A model generated the notes under the pieces. That model did no database searches, was not told the DNA's origin, and saw only the letters and a list, made by a program, of their open reading frames with translations. This document shows, in pieces, positions 16,645 to 24,845 of a stretch of 35,324 nt of DNA. Origin of the DNA: Lachnospiraceae bacterium UBA3820 (GTDB taxonomy: Bacteria > Bacillota > Clostridia > Lachnospirales > Lachnospiraceae). A program made the position numbers and the translations under genes. The stretch is taken from the NCBI GenBank assembly GCA_002369325.1, contig DFDU01000110.1:1-35324 (forward strand), in the 5' to 3' direction. Every line of letters starts with the position of its first letter. Position 1 is the first letter of the stretch.

Positions 16645-17775
16645 ATGGGTATTATAAAAGATAATAATTTAAATAATGATACAGCTTTTCAAAATAAAAA
16701 AAAGAAGGTTGTTACGGTTGTCGGAGCAAGGCCGCAATTTATAAAGGAAGCCGCGGTTTCGCCGGAGTTGAGAAAGTATTTTAATGAGGTCCTTGTTCAT
16801 ACGGGACAGCATTTTGATTATAATATGTCCGAGCAGTTTTTTGAGGAATTAAGTATACCCAAGCCGGATTATAATTTGGGAATTTCGGGTGGCTCTCATG
16901 CGCAGATGACAGGCAAAATGATGATGGCCATAGAAGAAGTGCTGGAAAAAGAAAAACCGGATTGGCTTCTTGTGTTCGGGGATACAAATTCGACTTTGGC
17001 TGCGGCACTAGCGGCAGCTAAGTTAAAGATTCCGATTTGCCATGTTGAGGCAGGCGGCAGAACGCATTGCATGACAAATCCTGAGGAAATAAATCGTATC
17101 TGCACTGATCATATATCAACGCTGCTTTTGGCAAGTGCACAAGACGGGTTTGATGAATTGAAAAAAGAAGGCCTGGAAAATAAGAGTTTTCTCGTTGGAA
17201 ATACCATGTATGATGCCTTTGTTAAATACAGCAATGTACGCAGTATAAGTCAATTGAAACTGGAACTATTATCCGGTGAAAAGGTTGATGTGCCTGAAAA
17301 GTATTACTATCTGACCTGCCATAGAGAAGAAAACACAAGTGAAAAAAATCTGTCCGAAATTCTAAAGGCAATGAACAGTCTGAATTATCCGACAGTATAT
17401 CCTGTTCATCCGAGAAACAGAGAGATGGTTTTAAAGCTGGGAGACTTTTCAAATATTTTGTTTGTAAAGCCGGTAGGATATCTTGAGAGTATTTGTCTTG
17501 TAAAAAATGCCGAAAAGATAGTAACCGATTCGGGCGGACTTCAAACCGAAGCTTTTTTTGCCGGAAAGAAATGTGTCACTGTTTTGGATTTTGTCTGCTG
17601 GCCCGAGACTATGGTTGATTACAGAAACGAATTGAGCAATCCTGTTGAAAAAGAGATACTTGAAAAGCTTTCACATGAGCAGATTATAGATGAGAACTAT
17701 AAACCTTTCGGTGACGGAAAAGCCGCAGAGAAAATAGTACAGGCTCTGCTGGAAAAATCAGGACAAGTGATGTAA
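16645..17775 (+). CDS. UDP-HexNAc 2-epimerase, WecB/WbpI-like
   Basis: A 376-residue non-hydrolysing UDP-N-acetylglucosamine 2-epimerase-type GT-B protein. It has GARPQFIKEAA near residue 27, VFGDTNSTLAAALAAAK, ICHVEAGGRT, and the late DSGGLQTEAFF motif that holds UDP. In the WbpA-B-E-D-I pathway the last enzyme, WbpI, converts the gluco to the manno form of UDP-2,3-diacetamido-uronic acid. Position after the three earlier pathway genes supports that role. A WecB-like general UDP-ManNAc role is the alternative. A 24-residue N-terminal tail rich in Asn and Lys precedes the domain. The start at 16645 is preceded by AAGGGG. Confidence 0.87.
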   Translation: MGIIKDNNLNNDTAFQNKKKKVVTVVGARPQFIKEAAVSPELRKYFNEVLVHTGQHFDYNMSEQFFEELSIPKPDYNLGISGGSHAQMTGKMMMAIEEVLEKEKPDWLLVFGDTNSTLAAALAAAKLKIPICHVEAGGRTHCMTNPEEINRICTDHISTLLLASAQDGFDELKKEGLENKSFLVGNTMYDAFVKYSNVRSISQLKLELLSGEKVDVPEKYYYLTCHREENTSEKNLSEILKAMNSLNYPTVYPVHPRNREMVLKLGDFSNILFVKPVGYLESICLVKNAEKIVTDSGGLQTEAFFAGKKCVTVLDFVCWPETMVDYRNELSNPVEKEILEKLSHEQIIDENYKPFGDGKAAEKIVQALLEKSGQVM

Positions 17776-17787
17776 AGGAGTAAACTG

Positions 17788-18912
17788 ATGGACAAATTAT
17801 TGATTTATACAAAGGTTGATGTATTTTCGGAAAACAGCAGCCTCGGAAAGAAGCTTAAGCGTCAATATAAGGCTTTTTCCACAATGTTTGATACATATAT
17901 GATTTCATTGAATGATAATAATGTTATTCTTACACACAATAATAAAAATAAGATTATAGCCGAAACCGATTCATGGGTAAAGGCACTTTTTGCGATTAAT
18001 AAATGCACGGTCGAATGTGTAAAAAAGCTTAATATTCCTTTTGTGTTTATCCGATATCCGATGTCGGAACCGGCATTTAACGGAATGCTGAAAAAGGTAA
18101 GCAGGCGCAGTCGTATTATATTGGAACTTCCTACATATCCGTATGATGATGAAATCAAAAATTACGGTGTGGATTTAAAGAACAGGATGGCATATTACAT
18201 TGATAGAATCAGTCGCCGTAAAATGAAAAAATATGTATATAAAATTGCCGCCTACAGCCCTTATGACAATATTTTCGGAATAGAGGCATTCCCGATTGTA
18301 AATGCTGTTTTTGTTGATGAAATTAAGCCGAGAACGATAAGAGAGGTTGACGGTAAAATTCATGTAATCGCAGTTGCTGAAATGCAGCAGAGTCACGGAT
18401 ATGACAGATTTATTAAAGGCCTGAATACTTACTATAAGAAGGGCACCGGAAAAGAAGTATATCTGCATCTTGTCGGTAACGGAAATGAGAAAAAAACTTA
18501 CGAAGAACTCGTAAAGAAGTATTCTTTGGAAAAATATGTTATCTTCCACGGATATTGTGTGGGTGATGAGCTGGATGAGCTGTATAATAACAGCGACATA
18601 GCTCTGGAAAGACTGGGCTTGCACAGAATAGGAGCATCCTTATCGAGCTCTCTTAAATCAAGAGAATATTTATGCAAAGGCTTTCCTATGATTTCATCAT
18701 CCAAAGTGGATGTTATACCGGATGACTATAAATACCAGCTTATGTTTGAATCAAACGAAAATGAGATAGATATAAATAAGGTGGTTGAATTTTATGATTC
18801 AATATATGTAAATGAGAAAAATGATGTTGTAAATGATATAAGAAATCTGGCATATGAAAAATGCGATATCATAAAAGCACTGGAACCCGTAAAAGAAAAA
18901 TTCTATGAGTAA
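17788..18912 (+). CDS. Glycosyltransferase, GT4-like
   Basis: A 374-residue protein with a GT-B-like arrangement. The C-terminal half contains HVIAVAEMQQSHGYDRFIKG, LHLVGNG and VIFHGYCVGDELDELYNNSDIALERL, a pattern typical of the GT4 nucleotide-binding domain, including the final stretch where an acidic residue contacts the donor. The N-terminal half is divergent. It is the last gene of the second glycan block, starting 12 bases after the epimerase with AAAGGAG upstream, so it likely transfers the sugar made by the preceding genes. Donor identity is inference. A strong terminator follows within 50 bases. Confidence 0.78.
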   Translation: MDKLLIYTKVDVFSENSSLGKKLKRQYKAFSTMFDTYMISLNDNNVILTHNNKNKIIAETDSWVKALFAINKCTVECVKKLNIPFVFIRYPMSEPAFNGMLKKVSRRSRIILELPTYPYDDEIKNYGVDLKNRMAYYIDRISRRKMKKYVYKIAAYSPYDNIFGIEAFPIVNAVFVDEIKPRTIREVDGKIHVIAVAEMQQSHGYDRFIKGLNTYYKKGTGKEVYLHLVGNGNEKKTYEELVKKYSLEKYVIFHGYCVGDELDELYNNSDIALERLGLHRIGASLSSSLKSREYLCKGFPMISSSKVDVIPDDYKYQLMFESNENEIDINKVVEFYDSIYVNEKNDVVNDIRNLAYEKCDIIKALEPVKEKFYE

Positions 18913-18960
18913 AGGATTATTAATTATGCTTTTTTAATAATTGTGTAAAACAGCGGAAAC

Positions 18961-19020
18961 AAAATAAAGCAGGTCGCCACAACGTTAGCGATAGTATGTT
19001 GCGACGACCTGTTTTATTTT
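18961..19020. terminator. Bidirectional terminator between convergent operons
   Basis: A 23-base arm at 18961-18983 and its complement at 18998-19020 form a long stem with a few G-U pairs around a 14-base loop. A-rich and T-rich ends make it work on both strands. It separates the glycan block from the minus-strand paaK gene. Confidence 0.92.
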
Positions 19021-19042
19021 GCTTCCTGCGTTATTCGGTAAT

Positions 19043-20368
19043 CTATTTCTTTAAAAGTCTGCTTTCCTCAAAAAGCTTTCTATTGTCTACGATACGGACA
19101 GCCTTTCCTTCGCTTCTCGGTACACTCTTTGGTGCAACAAGGTGAACCTCAACTGCGATTCCAAGCATAGACTTGAGTAAAGAAATAAGCTTCTTTTCTC
19201 TGTAGGCCTTTTCTGCTTCATCGGCAGGTGGGTTACTTGGAAGCCATTCTACATCACAGGCAATTGTATCGCTGTTACCAACACGGTCTACGACAAGCTG
19301 ATAATTTGCTTCGTAACCGTTGTTAAGAAGAACCGTCTCTATCTGTGAAGGGAATACATTTACACCCTTTACTACCATCATATCATCACTTCTTCCGAGT
19401 GGCTTGCTCATACGGATGTGAGTACGTCCGCAAGAACATTTCTCACGTGAAAGAACGCATATATCTCTTGTACGATAACGAAGAAGCGGGAAGCCCTGCT
19501 TAGTTATACATGAGAATACAAGTTCACCTTTTTCACCCTCAGGAAGGACCTCACCTGTTTGAGGGTTAATAATCTCAGGAATGAAATGATCTTCGTTTAT
19601 GTGCATTCCGCGCTGCTCTTCGCATTCGAAGGATACGCCGGGACCGCTTATTTCTGTAAGTCCGTAAATGTCATATGCTTTGATTCCGAGTGCATTTTCA
19701 ATATTATGACGCATTTCCTCTGTCCATGCCTCTGCACCAAAGATACCGGCCTTTAATTTGAGCTTATCTTTTACACCGCGCTCGGCAATGCATTCACCGA
19801 GGTATGCTGCATATGATGGCGTACAGCAAAGAATTGTTGAACCGAGGTCTGTCATAAACTGTATCTGTCTGTCTGTATTTCCCGATGACATTGGAAGCGT
19901 AAGAGAGCCAAGCTTATGAGAACCACCGTGAAGACCTGCTCCACCGGTAAAAAGTCCGTAGCCGTAACTTACATGAACCACATCATCCTTTGTTCCGCCT
20001 GCTGCAACAAGTGCTCGTGCGCAACAAGTCTCCCATATGTCTAAATCTTCCTGTGTATAGAAGGATACAACTCTTCTTCCTGTGGTTCCGCTGGTTGACT
20101 GGATACGTACACAATCTGAAAGAGGTGCACCGAGTAAACCATAAGGATATTGGTCTCTTAAATCATCCTTTGTGATAAAAGGAAGCTTATGTAAATCATC
20201 AACACTTCGGATATCATCAGGACTTACACCTGCTTCATCCATTCTGTCGTGATAAAATTTTACGCTGTCATATACGTGTCTTACCTGTTTGACGAGGCGC
20301 TCGCTTTGGAGCTTTTTTATTTCTTCAACAGGCATGGTTTCAATTTCAGGATTAAAATAATTTCCCAT
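19043..20368 (-). CDS. paaK: Phenylacetate-CoA ligase
   Basis: A 441-residue adenylate-forming enzyme. The start is ATG at 20368, preceded on the minus strand by AAGGAGA; a further upstream ATG in frame lacks such a site. The phosphate loop TSGTTGRRVV lies near residues 95-104, with the later YGLTEISGPG and the C-terminal hinge DDMMVVKGVNVFPSQIE, all characteristic of PaaK. It converts an aryl acetate plus ATP and CoA to the aryl-acetyl-CoA. In gut Clostridia, PaaK-like ligases often work with indolepyruvate ferredoxin oxidoreductase in aromatic amino acid breakdown, but no such gene is adjacent here. Codon use is less AT-rich than the glycan genes. Confidence 0.92.
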   Translation of the reverse strand: MGNYFNPEIETMPVEEIKKLQSERLVKQVRHVYDSVKFYHDRMDEAGVSPDDIRSVDDLHKLPFITKDDLRDQYPYGLLGAPLSDCVRIQSTSGTTGRRVVSFYTQEDLDIWETCCARALVAAGGTKDDVVHVSYGYGLFTGGAGLHGGSHKLGSLTLPMSSGNTDRQIQFMTDLGSTILCCTPSYAAYLGECIAERGVKDKLKLKAGIFGAEAWTEEMRHNIENALGIKAYDIYGLTEISGPGVSFECEEQRGMHINEDHFIPEIINPQTGEVLPEGEKGELVFSCITKQGFPLLRYRTRDICVLSREKCSCGRTHIRMSKPLGRSDDMMVVKGVNVFPSQIETVLLNNGYEANYQLVVDRVGNSDTIACDVEWLPSNPPADEAEKAYREKKLISLLKSMLGIAVEVHLVAPKSVPRSEGKAVRIVDNRKLFEESRLLKK

Positions 20369-20478
20369 GATTCGTCTCCTTATAAAATATATCTTTAAGT
20401 TTATGCTGATTTCGGACATTGTTAAGCCTGTGTAAATTATTGTAAAACAATCAATGCTTTTTGAAAAACAGCTCGTTC

Positions 20479-20508
20479 ATTATAACTCAAAGTGTTATGC
20501 GCTTGCAA
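20479..20508 (-). promoter_or_regulatory. Promoter for paaK
   Basis: On the minus strand TTGCAA (20503-20508) and TATAAT (20479-20484) are separated by 18 bases. This predicts a 5' leader of about 100 bases before the paaK ATG. Confidence 0.7.
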
Positions 20509-20618
20509 GAGCAAATCTAAAGAATTCTTAAATACTTCACAACTTTACTGTGATAAAGCAAACAAACAGTCAAAATACCGGATTATTTTTTAAATTAAGT
20601 AATAAACATCTTTATCTG

Positions 20619-20647
20619 TTGTGAATTCATATAAAATATGATAAAAT
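20619..20647 (+). promoter_or_regulatory. Promoter for the Dabb protein and possibly metY
   Basis: TTGTGA (20619-20624), a 17-base spacer and TAAAAT (20642-20647) preceded by TGA form a good sigma-A-type extended -10 promoter. A second, overlapping candidate is TTGAAA at 20665-20670 with TAAAAA at 20689-20694. Confidence 0.6.
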
Positions 20648-20731
20648 TATTATCGCATTTTTTATTGAAAACGATATTTGGTTTATGATAAAAATGACTT
20701 TGTAATCCATAGTCGGAAAAGAGGTATTAAT

Positions 20732-21034
20732 TTGGTAAAGCATATTATATTATGGCAGCTTAAGGATGAGCTGTCTGATGAAGAAAAGAAAAATGTAATG
20801 GCAGGAATAAAGGAAGGTTTAGAGGGATTAAAAGGCATTGTTCCGGGACTCATTGAGATAAAAGTTCAGACGGAAAAACTGGCATCTTCGAATGCTGATG
20901 TTCTGCTTGATTCCACTCTCGAGAGTGAGGATGCATTGAAGGGTTATGCACTTCATCCGGCTCATGTAAAGGTTGCGGATACCAAGGTGAGACCGTTTAC
21001 CAAATCAAGAGTCTGTATTGATTATGAAGTATGA
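20732..21034 (+). CDS. Dabb-domain (stress-responsive alpha/beta barrel) protein
   Basis: A 100-residue protein of the Dabb family. The start is TTG at 20732, because AGAGGT lies about seven bases before it and the protein then begins MVKHIILWQLKDE, the canonical Dabb opening. The dimeric ferredoxin-like fold continues through LLDSTLESEDALKGYALHPAHVKV, with the conserved HPxH segment. Biochemical roles of most bacterial Dabb proteins are unknown. It precedes metY by 73 bases without an obvious terminator, so the pair may be cotranscribed. Family assignment is firm, function is not. Confidence 0.88.
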   Translation: MVKHIILWQLKDELSDEEKKNVMAGIKEGLEGLKGIVPGLIEIKVQTEKLASSNADVLLDSTLESEDALKGYALHPAHVKVADTKVRPFTKSRVCIDYEV

Positions 21035-21107
21035 TAATCCATACTTATACAAGAATAATTAAAATCAAATAAAAAAAGATACGATTAATAACAAAAGGAG
21101 AGAGAAA

Positions 21108-22385
21108 ATGAGTGATTTTTCAATTAACACAAAATGTGTTCAGGGAGGATACCATCCGGGAAACGGGGAACCGAGACAGGTGCCGATAGTTCAATCCACG
21201 ACATTCAAATATGATACAAGTGAGGATATGGGCAAACTTTTTGATTTGGAAGCATCGGGATATTTTTATACAAGACTTCAAAATCCTACAAATGATTATG
21301 TGGCTGCAAAGATTGCGGAACTCGAGGGAGGAACGGCTGCGATGCTTACGTCATCGGGACAGGCTGCCTCATTTTTTGCATTTTTCAATATATGTGAAGC
21401 AGGCTCTCATATAGTTGCATCTTCATCAATTTATGGAGGAACTTTTAATCTCCTTGATGTGACCATGAGGAAGATGGGTATTGAAACCACATTTATATCT
21501 CCTGACTGTACTGAAGAAGAATTAAATGCGGCATTTAAAGACAATACAAAGCTTGTATTCGGTGAGACAATCGCCAATCCGGCACTTACCGTACTTGATA
21601 TAGAGAAGTTTGCCAAGGCAGCGCATGCACATGGTGTACCGCTTATTGTAGATAATACATTCCCTACTCCTGTTAACTGCAGACCGATAGAGTGGGGCGC
21701 TGATATAGTTACTCACTCGACTACCAAGTATATGGACGGACATGGTGCCGCAGTCGGAGGAGCAATAGTTGATTCCGGTAAGTTTGACTGGATGGCTTAT
21801 AAGGATAAGTTCCCGGGACTTACTACTCCCGATGAATCATATCATGGTATAACCTATGCGGAAAGATTTGGTAAGGAAGGTGCATTTATAACCAAGTGTA
21901 CAGCACAGCTTATGCGTGACCTCGGATCAATTCAATCACCTCAAAATGCTTTCCTTTTAAATCTCGGTCTTGAGTCACTTCATGTACGTATGCCAAGACA
22001 TGTCGAGAACGGACAGGCTGTTGCCGAGTTTCTTGAGAAACATCCGAATGTAGAGTTTGTAAATTATCCGGGTCTTAAGAGTGATAAATATTATGAGCTT
22101 GCAAAGAAATATCTTCCAAACGGAGGATGCGGCGTTGTTTCTTTTGGAATCAAGGGAGGCAGAGCCGCTGCGGAATCATTTATGAAAAAACTTAAAATAG
22201 CAGCTATCGAAACGCATGTTGCCGATGCAAGAAGCTGTTGCCTTAATCCTGCAACGTCAACTCACAGACAGATGACTGATGAGCAGCTTGAAGCAGCAGG
22301 TATACCTGCGGGACTTATACGTATCTCCTGCGGACTTGAAGATAAAAATGATCTCATTGCAGACCTTGCACAGGCGCTTGAATAG
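21108..22385 (+). CDS. metY: O-acetylhomoserine sulfhydrylase (MetY), Cys/Met PLP family
   Basis: A 425-residue protein of the Cys/Met metabolism PLP family. It opens with TKCVQGGYHP and VPIVQSTTFKYD, and carries the PLP lysine K207 in THSTTKYMDGHG. Its length and the insertion LTTPDESYHGITYAERFG fit O-acetylhomoserine sulfhydrylase rather than the shorter cystathionine gamma-lyase or MetB. It would form homocysteine from O-acetylhomoserine and sulfide in the cytoplasm. The start follows AAAAGGAGAGAG with good spacing. A hairpin terminator follows immediately. Base use is less AT-rich, as expected for a highly expressed biosynthetic gene. Confidence 0.9.
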   Translation: MSDFSINTKCVQGGYHPGNGEPRQVPIVQSTTFKYDTSEDMGKLFDLEASGYFYTRLQNPTNDYVAAKIAELEGGTAAMLTSSGQAASFFAFFNICEAGSHIVASSSIYGGTFNLLDVTMRKMGIETTFISPDCTEEELNAAFKDNTKLVFGETIANPALTVLDIEKFAKAAHAHGVPLIVDNTFPTPVNCRPIEWGADIVTHSTTKYMDGHGAAVGGAIVDSGKFDWMAYKDKFPGLTTPDESYHGITYAERFGKEGAFITKCTAQLMRDLGSIQSPQNAFLLNLGLESLHVRMPRHVENGQAVAEFLEKHPNVEFVNYPGLKSDKYYELAKKYLPNGGCGVVSFGIKGGRAAAESFMKKLKIAAIETHVADARSCCLNPATSTHRQMTDEQLEAAGIPAGLIRISCGLEDKNDLIADLAQALE

Positions 22386-22397
22386 AATATAAAAAAC

Positions 22398-22452
22398 ACA
22401 ATAATGACGGTTCCTGAAAATAAACATTCGGGAGCCGTCATTATTGTTTATT
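22398..22452 (+). terminator. Rho-independent terminator after metY
   Basis: ACAATAATGACGGTTCCTGA (22398-22417) pairs with its near-complement at 22428-22447 around a ten-base loop, followed by TTATTTCTT. A-runs upstream may allow function on the other strand as well. Confidence 0.88.
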
Positions 22453-22457
22453 TCTTA

Positions 22458-22486
22458 GTGACTTTTAATCAAAAATGTTGTATAAT
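22458..22486 (+). promoter_or_regulatory. Putative promoter for the EAL-domain gene
   Basis: A perfect TATAAT at 22481-22486 lies about 110 bases before the ATG. The -35 is weak; GTGACT at 22458-22463 has 17-base spacing. Confidence 0.5.
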
Positions 22487-22547
22487 ATGATAGGTATATA
22501 CTGAATACTTAGTACTTTTTGACTTAAAGATAATTTTATTGAGGAAA

Positions 22548-22586
22548 CCATTGCATTTTAGGGCTAAAATGCATGGTGGGGGGGGG
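22548..22586 (+). promoter_or_regulatory. Leader hairpin followed by a nine-G run before the EAL-domain gene
   Basis: A 12-pair stem with one bulged T (22548-22560 with 22565-22576) and a GGGC tetraloop ends one base before nine consecutive G (22578-22586). The ATG is nine bases past the run. The G run occupies the ribosome binding site position, and no conventional AGGAGG is present. An in-frame TAA directly after the run rules out a longer coding start. Confidence 0.6.
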
Positions 22587-22595
22587 TAAAACCGG

Positions 22596-24263
22596 ATGGT
22601 TGAAAATGAGATTTTTTTTGAAATATCAAGCATGATAAAAGAACATCCCGGATCTTATGAGGTAAAAAAACGGGCTGCCGGATATGTGGCAGGCTTGTAT
22701 CCGGTAGGGAGGATAGAAGAAACTATCCTTACCAATACAACTATGCTTCCGTTTAACAAAGAAAGGGAAGACTTTGTGCTTTTTGATTCCGGTTATCACT
22801 CGGAAGAAGACGTACTTGTTATTGAAATGCAGTTTAAGGATTGCGGAAAAATAATTTCGCATGTTTATCCTACGATGGCTGCGAAAAAATTTACTGAAGA
22901 ACAAAAAAATGATTTACGCGTTTTGGGTGCTTTGTTTCAATTCTATGTTGGACATAATAAGATAATGACCTCTCTTGAAATGGCAACTACCAATAATCAT
23001 ATGACAGGTCTTCCAAATCCTAAAGGTTATATCATACGATGCATGGAGATGGCAAAAAAAGGAGACATCAAACAATATGACAGCTGCTATTTTAATATAA
23101 AAGGATTCGGACTGGCCAATAATATGTTTGGTCCTGTAGAGGGCGATAATATAATCAAAAGGTATGCAAAGGATCTTTCGGAATTTATCGAAGAGGACGA
23201 GGTTGTTGGTCATCTTGGCGGCGATAATTTTGTTGCGCTTATTAAAAGATCCAGAATGGATGATTTTATTGACTTTATTCTTAATTACACAGGATATGGT
23301 TTAAAAAATGAAAAAAGAAAAGAGATTAAGTTTGGTGCGTCAATAGGTATAGCACCGCTTAATATTGAAACCTCAAGACCTATGGATATAATTTCCGAGG
23401 CTGCGCTTGCTTTCGGATACGCTCGGGCAACAAAGCAGGAAATAGTTGTTCTCGATGAAAATCTTACGGGAAAACTCTATAAGAAGAAGGTTATAGAAGA
23501 AACCTTTGAAACAGCCCTGGAGGATGGTGAATTTGTTCCGTTCTATCAGCCAAAAGTCGATATAAGAACAGGAAGTATTGTAGGTGCGGAAGCCCTTGCA
23601 AGATGGGTAAAACCCGATTATGTTATAAAGCCTGCAGAATTTATTCCGGTACTCGAGGAAAACGGAAATATTACCATTCTTGACTTTTATATATTTGAAG
23701 AGGTTTGCAAAGACATCGCAAAATGGGTTAAACAGGGCAACAAGCCGGTACCTGTATCGGTGAACTTTTCGAGAAAGCATCTTGATGATGATAATCTTGC
23801 CGACAGGATTAATCAGATTATAAGCCGCTACGATGTTGCAAGAGATAAGGTGGTTGTTGAGATAACCGAGACTGCGGATTATGATGAAAAGGAGCTTATG
23901 ACTAATTTCCTTGATAAGATGCAGATTTATGATATCAAGACTTCCATAGATGATTTCGGAAGCGGATATTCTTCGCTGGGAGTATTGAGAGATTTTTCGG
24001 TAAATGAAATAAAAATCGATCGCTCGTTTGTAGATCGTGAGGAGTTTTCAAACAGAGACAGAGTAATAGTCGGAAGCATTGTGAACATGGCTAAGGATTT
24101 GGGCCTTAGTGTAATTACAGAGGGAATTGAAACTGATGTTCAGTTGGATTTTCTAAGAAGTCTTGATTGCTACTTTGTTCAGGGATTTTATTTTGATAAA
24201 CCGTTGCCGAAAAAGAAATTTGAAGAACGCCTGCTAAACGGTGGATATAAAATTAAAAATTAA
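22596..24263 (+). CDS. EAL-domain c-di-GMP phosphodiesterase with degenerate GGDEF
   Basis: A 555-residue cytoplasmic signalling protein with no membrane segment. Residues 1 to about 125 are an unrecognised sensory-type region. A GGDEF domain follows (about 130-285) whose signature reads GGDNF at 208-212, so cyclase activity is probably lost. The EAL domain spans about 300-550 with E332-A333-L334, VNFS, EITE, D452-D453 in DDFGSGYSS, IKIDRSF, ITEGIET and VQGF. All usual metal and catalytic residues are visible, so c-di-GMP hydrolysis to pGpG is expected, with the GGDNF domain possibly sensing GTP. Expression may depend on the unusual leader. A multidrug-export-type membrane gene follows 14 bases later. 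Confidence 0.9.
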   Translation: MVENEIFFEISSMIKEHPGSYEVKKRAAGYVAGLYPVGRIEETILTNTTMLPFNKEREDFVLFDSGYHSEEDVLVIEMQFKDCGKIISHVYPTMAAKKFTEEQKNDLRVLGALFQFYVGHNKIMTSLEMATTNNHMTGLPNPKGYIIRCMEMAKKGDIKQYDSCYFNIKGFGLANNMFGPVEGDNIIKRYAKDLSEFIEEDEVVGHLGGDNFVALIKRSRMDDFIDFILNYTGYGLKNEKRKEIKFGASIGIAPLNIETSRPMDIISEAALAFGYARATKQEIVVLDENLTGKLYKKKVIEETFETALEDGEFVPFYQPKVDIRTGSIVGAEALARWVKPDYVIKPAEFIPVLEENGNITILDFYIFEEVCKDIAKWVKQGNKPVPVSVNFSRKHLDDDNLADRINQIISRYDVARDKVVVEITETADYDEKELMTNFLDKMQIYDIKTSIDDFGSGYSSLGVLRDFSVNEIKIDRSFVDREEFSNRDRVIVGSIVNMAKDLGLSVITEGIETDVQLDFLRSLDCYFVQGFYFDKPLPKKKFEERLLNGGYKIKN

Positions 24264-24277
24264 GGAGTTATTCATAA

Positions 24278-24778
24278 ATGCAAAGCTTGGTGGATTGGTA
24301 TAATAATTCTTTGGGAAGTTTTATGCCGAAGGAAGTGTTTATATTTCTTGTTTCTATGGTACCGTTAATCGAATTAAGAGGCGGACTTGTTATAGCATCT
24401 TTATTGAAGATACCGCTTATAAAAGCAAATATAATATGTATAATCGGAAACATTCTTCCGATACCTTTTATATTGTTATTTATAAAAAAGTTATTTGAAT
24501 TTATGAAGAAGCATAACATATTTAAGGGACTCATAGAAAAGCTTGAAAAAAGAGCCATGAAGAAGTCCGATGGAGTGGAAAAGGGAGAGTTTATCTTTCT
24601 CCTTTTGTTTGTAGGCATACCGCTTCCGGGAACAGGTGCCTGGACGGGATCACTTATAGCATCTTTGCTTGAAAAGGATATCAAGAAGGCCTCAGTTGCC
24701 ATATTTTTGGGAATTCTGATGGCGGCAATTATTATGGATATTGTATCCTATGGAGTTCTTGGAAGCATTGTTAGTTGA
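24278..24778 (+). CDS. Small multidrug export protein family (COG2426) membrane protein
   Basis: A 166-residue membrane protein with about four hydrophobic segments. The signature VPLIELRGGLVIASLLKIPL (about 28-47) and LFVGIPLPGTGAWTGSLIASLL (about 107-128) are two related inverted halves typical of the Sm_multidrug_ex (PF06695) group. The family name reflects an early claim; actual transport substrates are not established. The start follows AAGGAG. It lies 14 bases after the EAL gene and is probably cotranscribed. A promoter for the next operon lies just after its stop. Confidence 0.85.
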   Translation: MQSLVDWYNNSLGSFMPKEVFIFLVSMVPLIELRGGLVIASLLKIPLIKANIICIIGNILPIPFILLFIKKLFEFMKKHNIFKGLIEKLEKRAMKKSDGVEKGEFIFLLLFVGIPLPGTGAWTGSLIASLLEKDIKKASVAIFLGILMAAIIMDIVSYGVLGSIVS

Positions 24779-24791
24779 TAAGATTATTTTT

Positions 24792-24819
24792 TTGTGATAA
24801 TATTAGATATTGTGATAAT
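24792..24819 (+). promoter_or_regulatory. Promoter of the cdaA-cdaR operon, made of a direct repeat
   Basis: TTGTGA at 24792-24797, a 16-base spacer and GATAAT at 24814-24819 with a TGT extension resemble a sigma-A promoter. The ten bases TTGTGATAAT occur twice, at 24792-24801 and 24810-24819, so the two elements are copies of each other. Confidence 0.55.
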
Positions 24820-24845
24820 TTATAAATTTAAGGAGATAGCTTGTC

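Larger units (their letters stand above)
20369..20731. other. Divergent intergenic region, promoters only
   Basis: About 360 bases between the minus-strand paaK and the Dabb gene hold no supported coding region. The readable content is one promoter for paaK and one or two for the Dabb-metY side. An AT-rich remainder contains a small TCACA/TGTGA inverted repeat at 20537-20553 of unknown meaning. Confidence 0.6.

Noticed and set aside
20369..20419. Upstream ATG at 20419 as the paaK start
   Set aside because: No binding site precedes it and the extra 17 residues are not like the family; AAGGAGA fits the ATG at 20368.
20537..20553. TCACA-N7-TGTGA inverted repeat as a CRP-type operator
   Set aside because: The half-sites are in the opposite order to TGTGA-N6-TCACA and the spacing differs; no regulator is nearby. 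Kept only as a note.
22548..22586. c-di-GMP riboswitch in the leader of the EAL gene
   Set aside because: The conserved GEMM core and tetraloop-receptor features are not visible; the leader shows one hairpin and a G run only.
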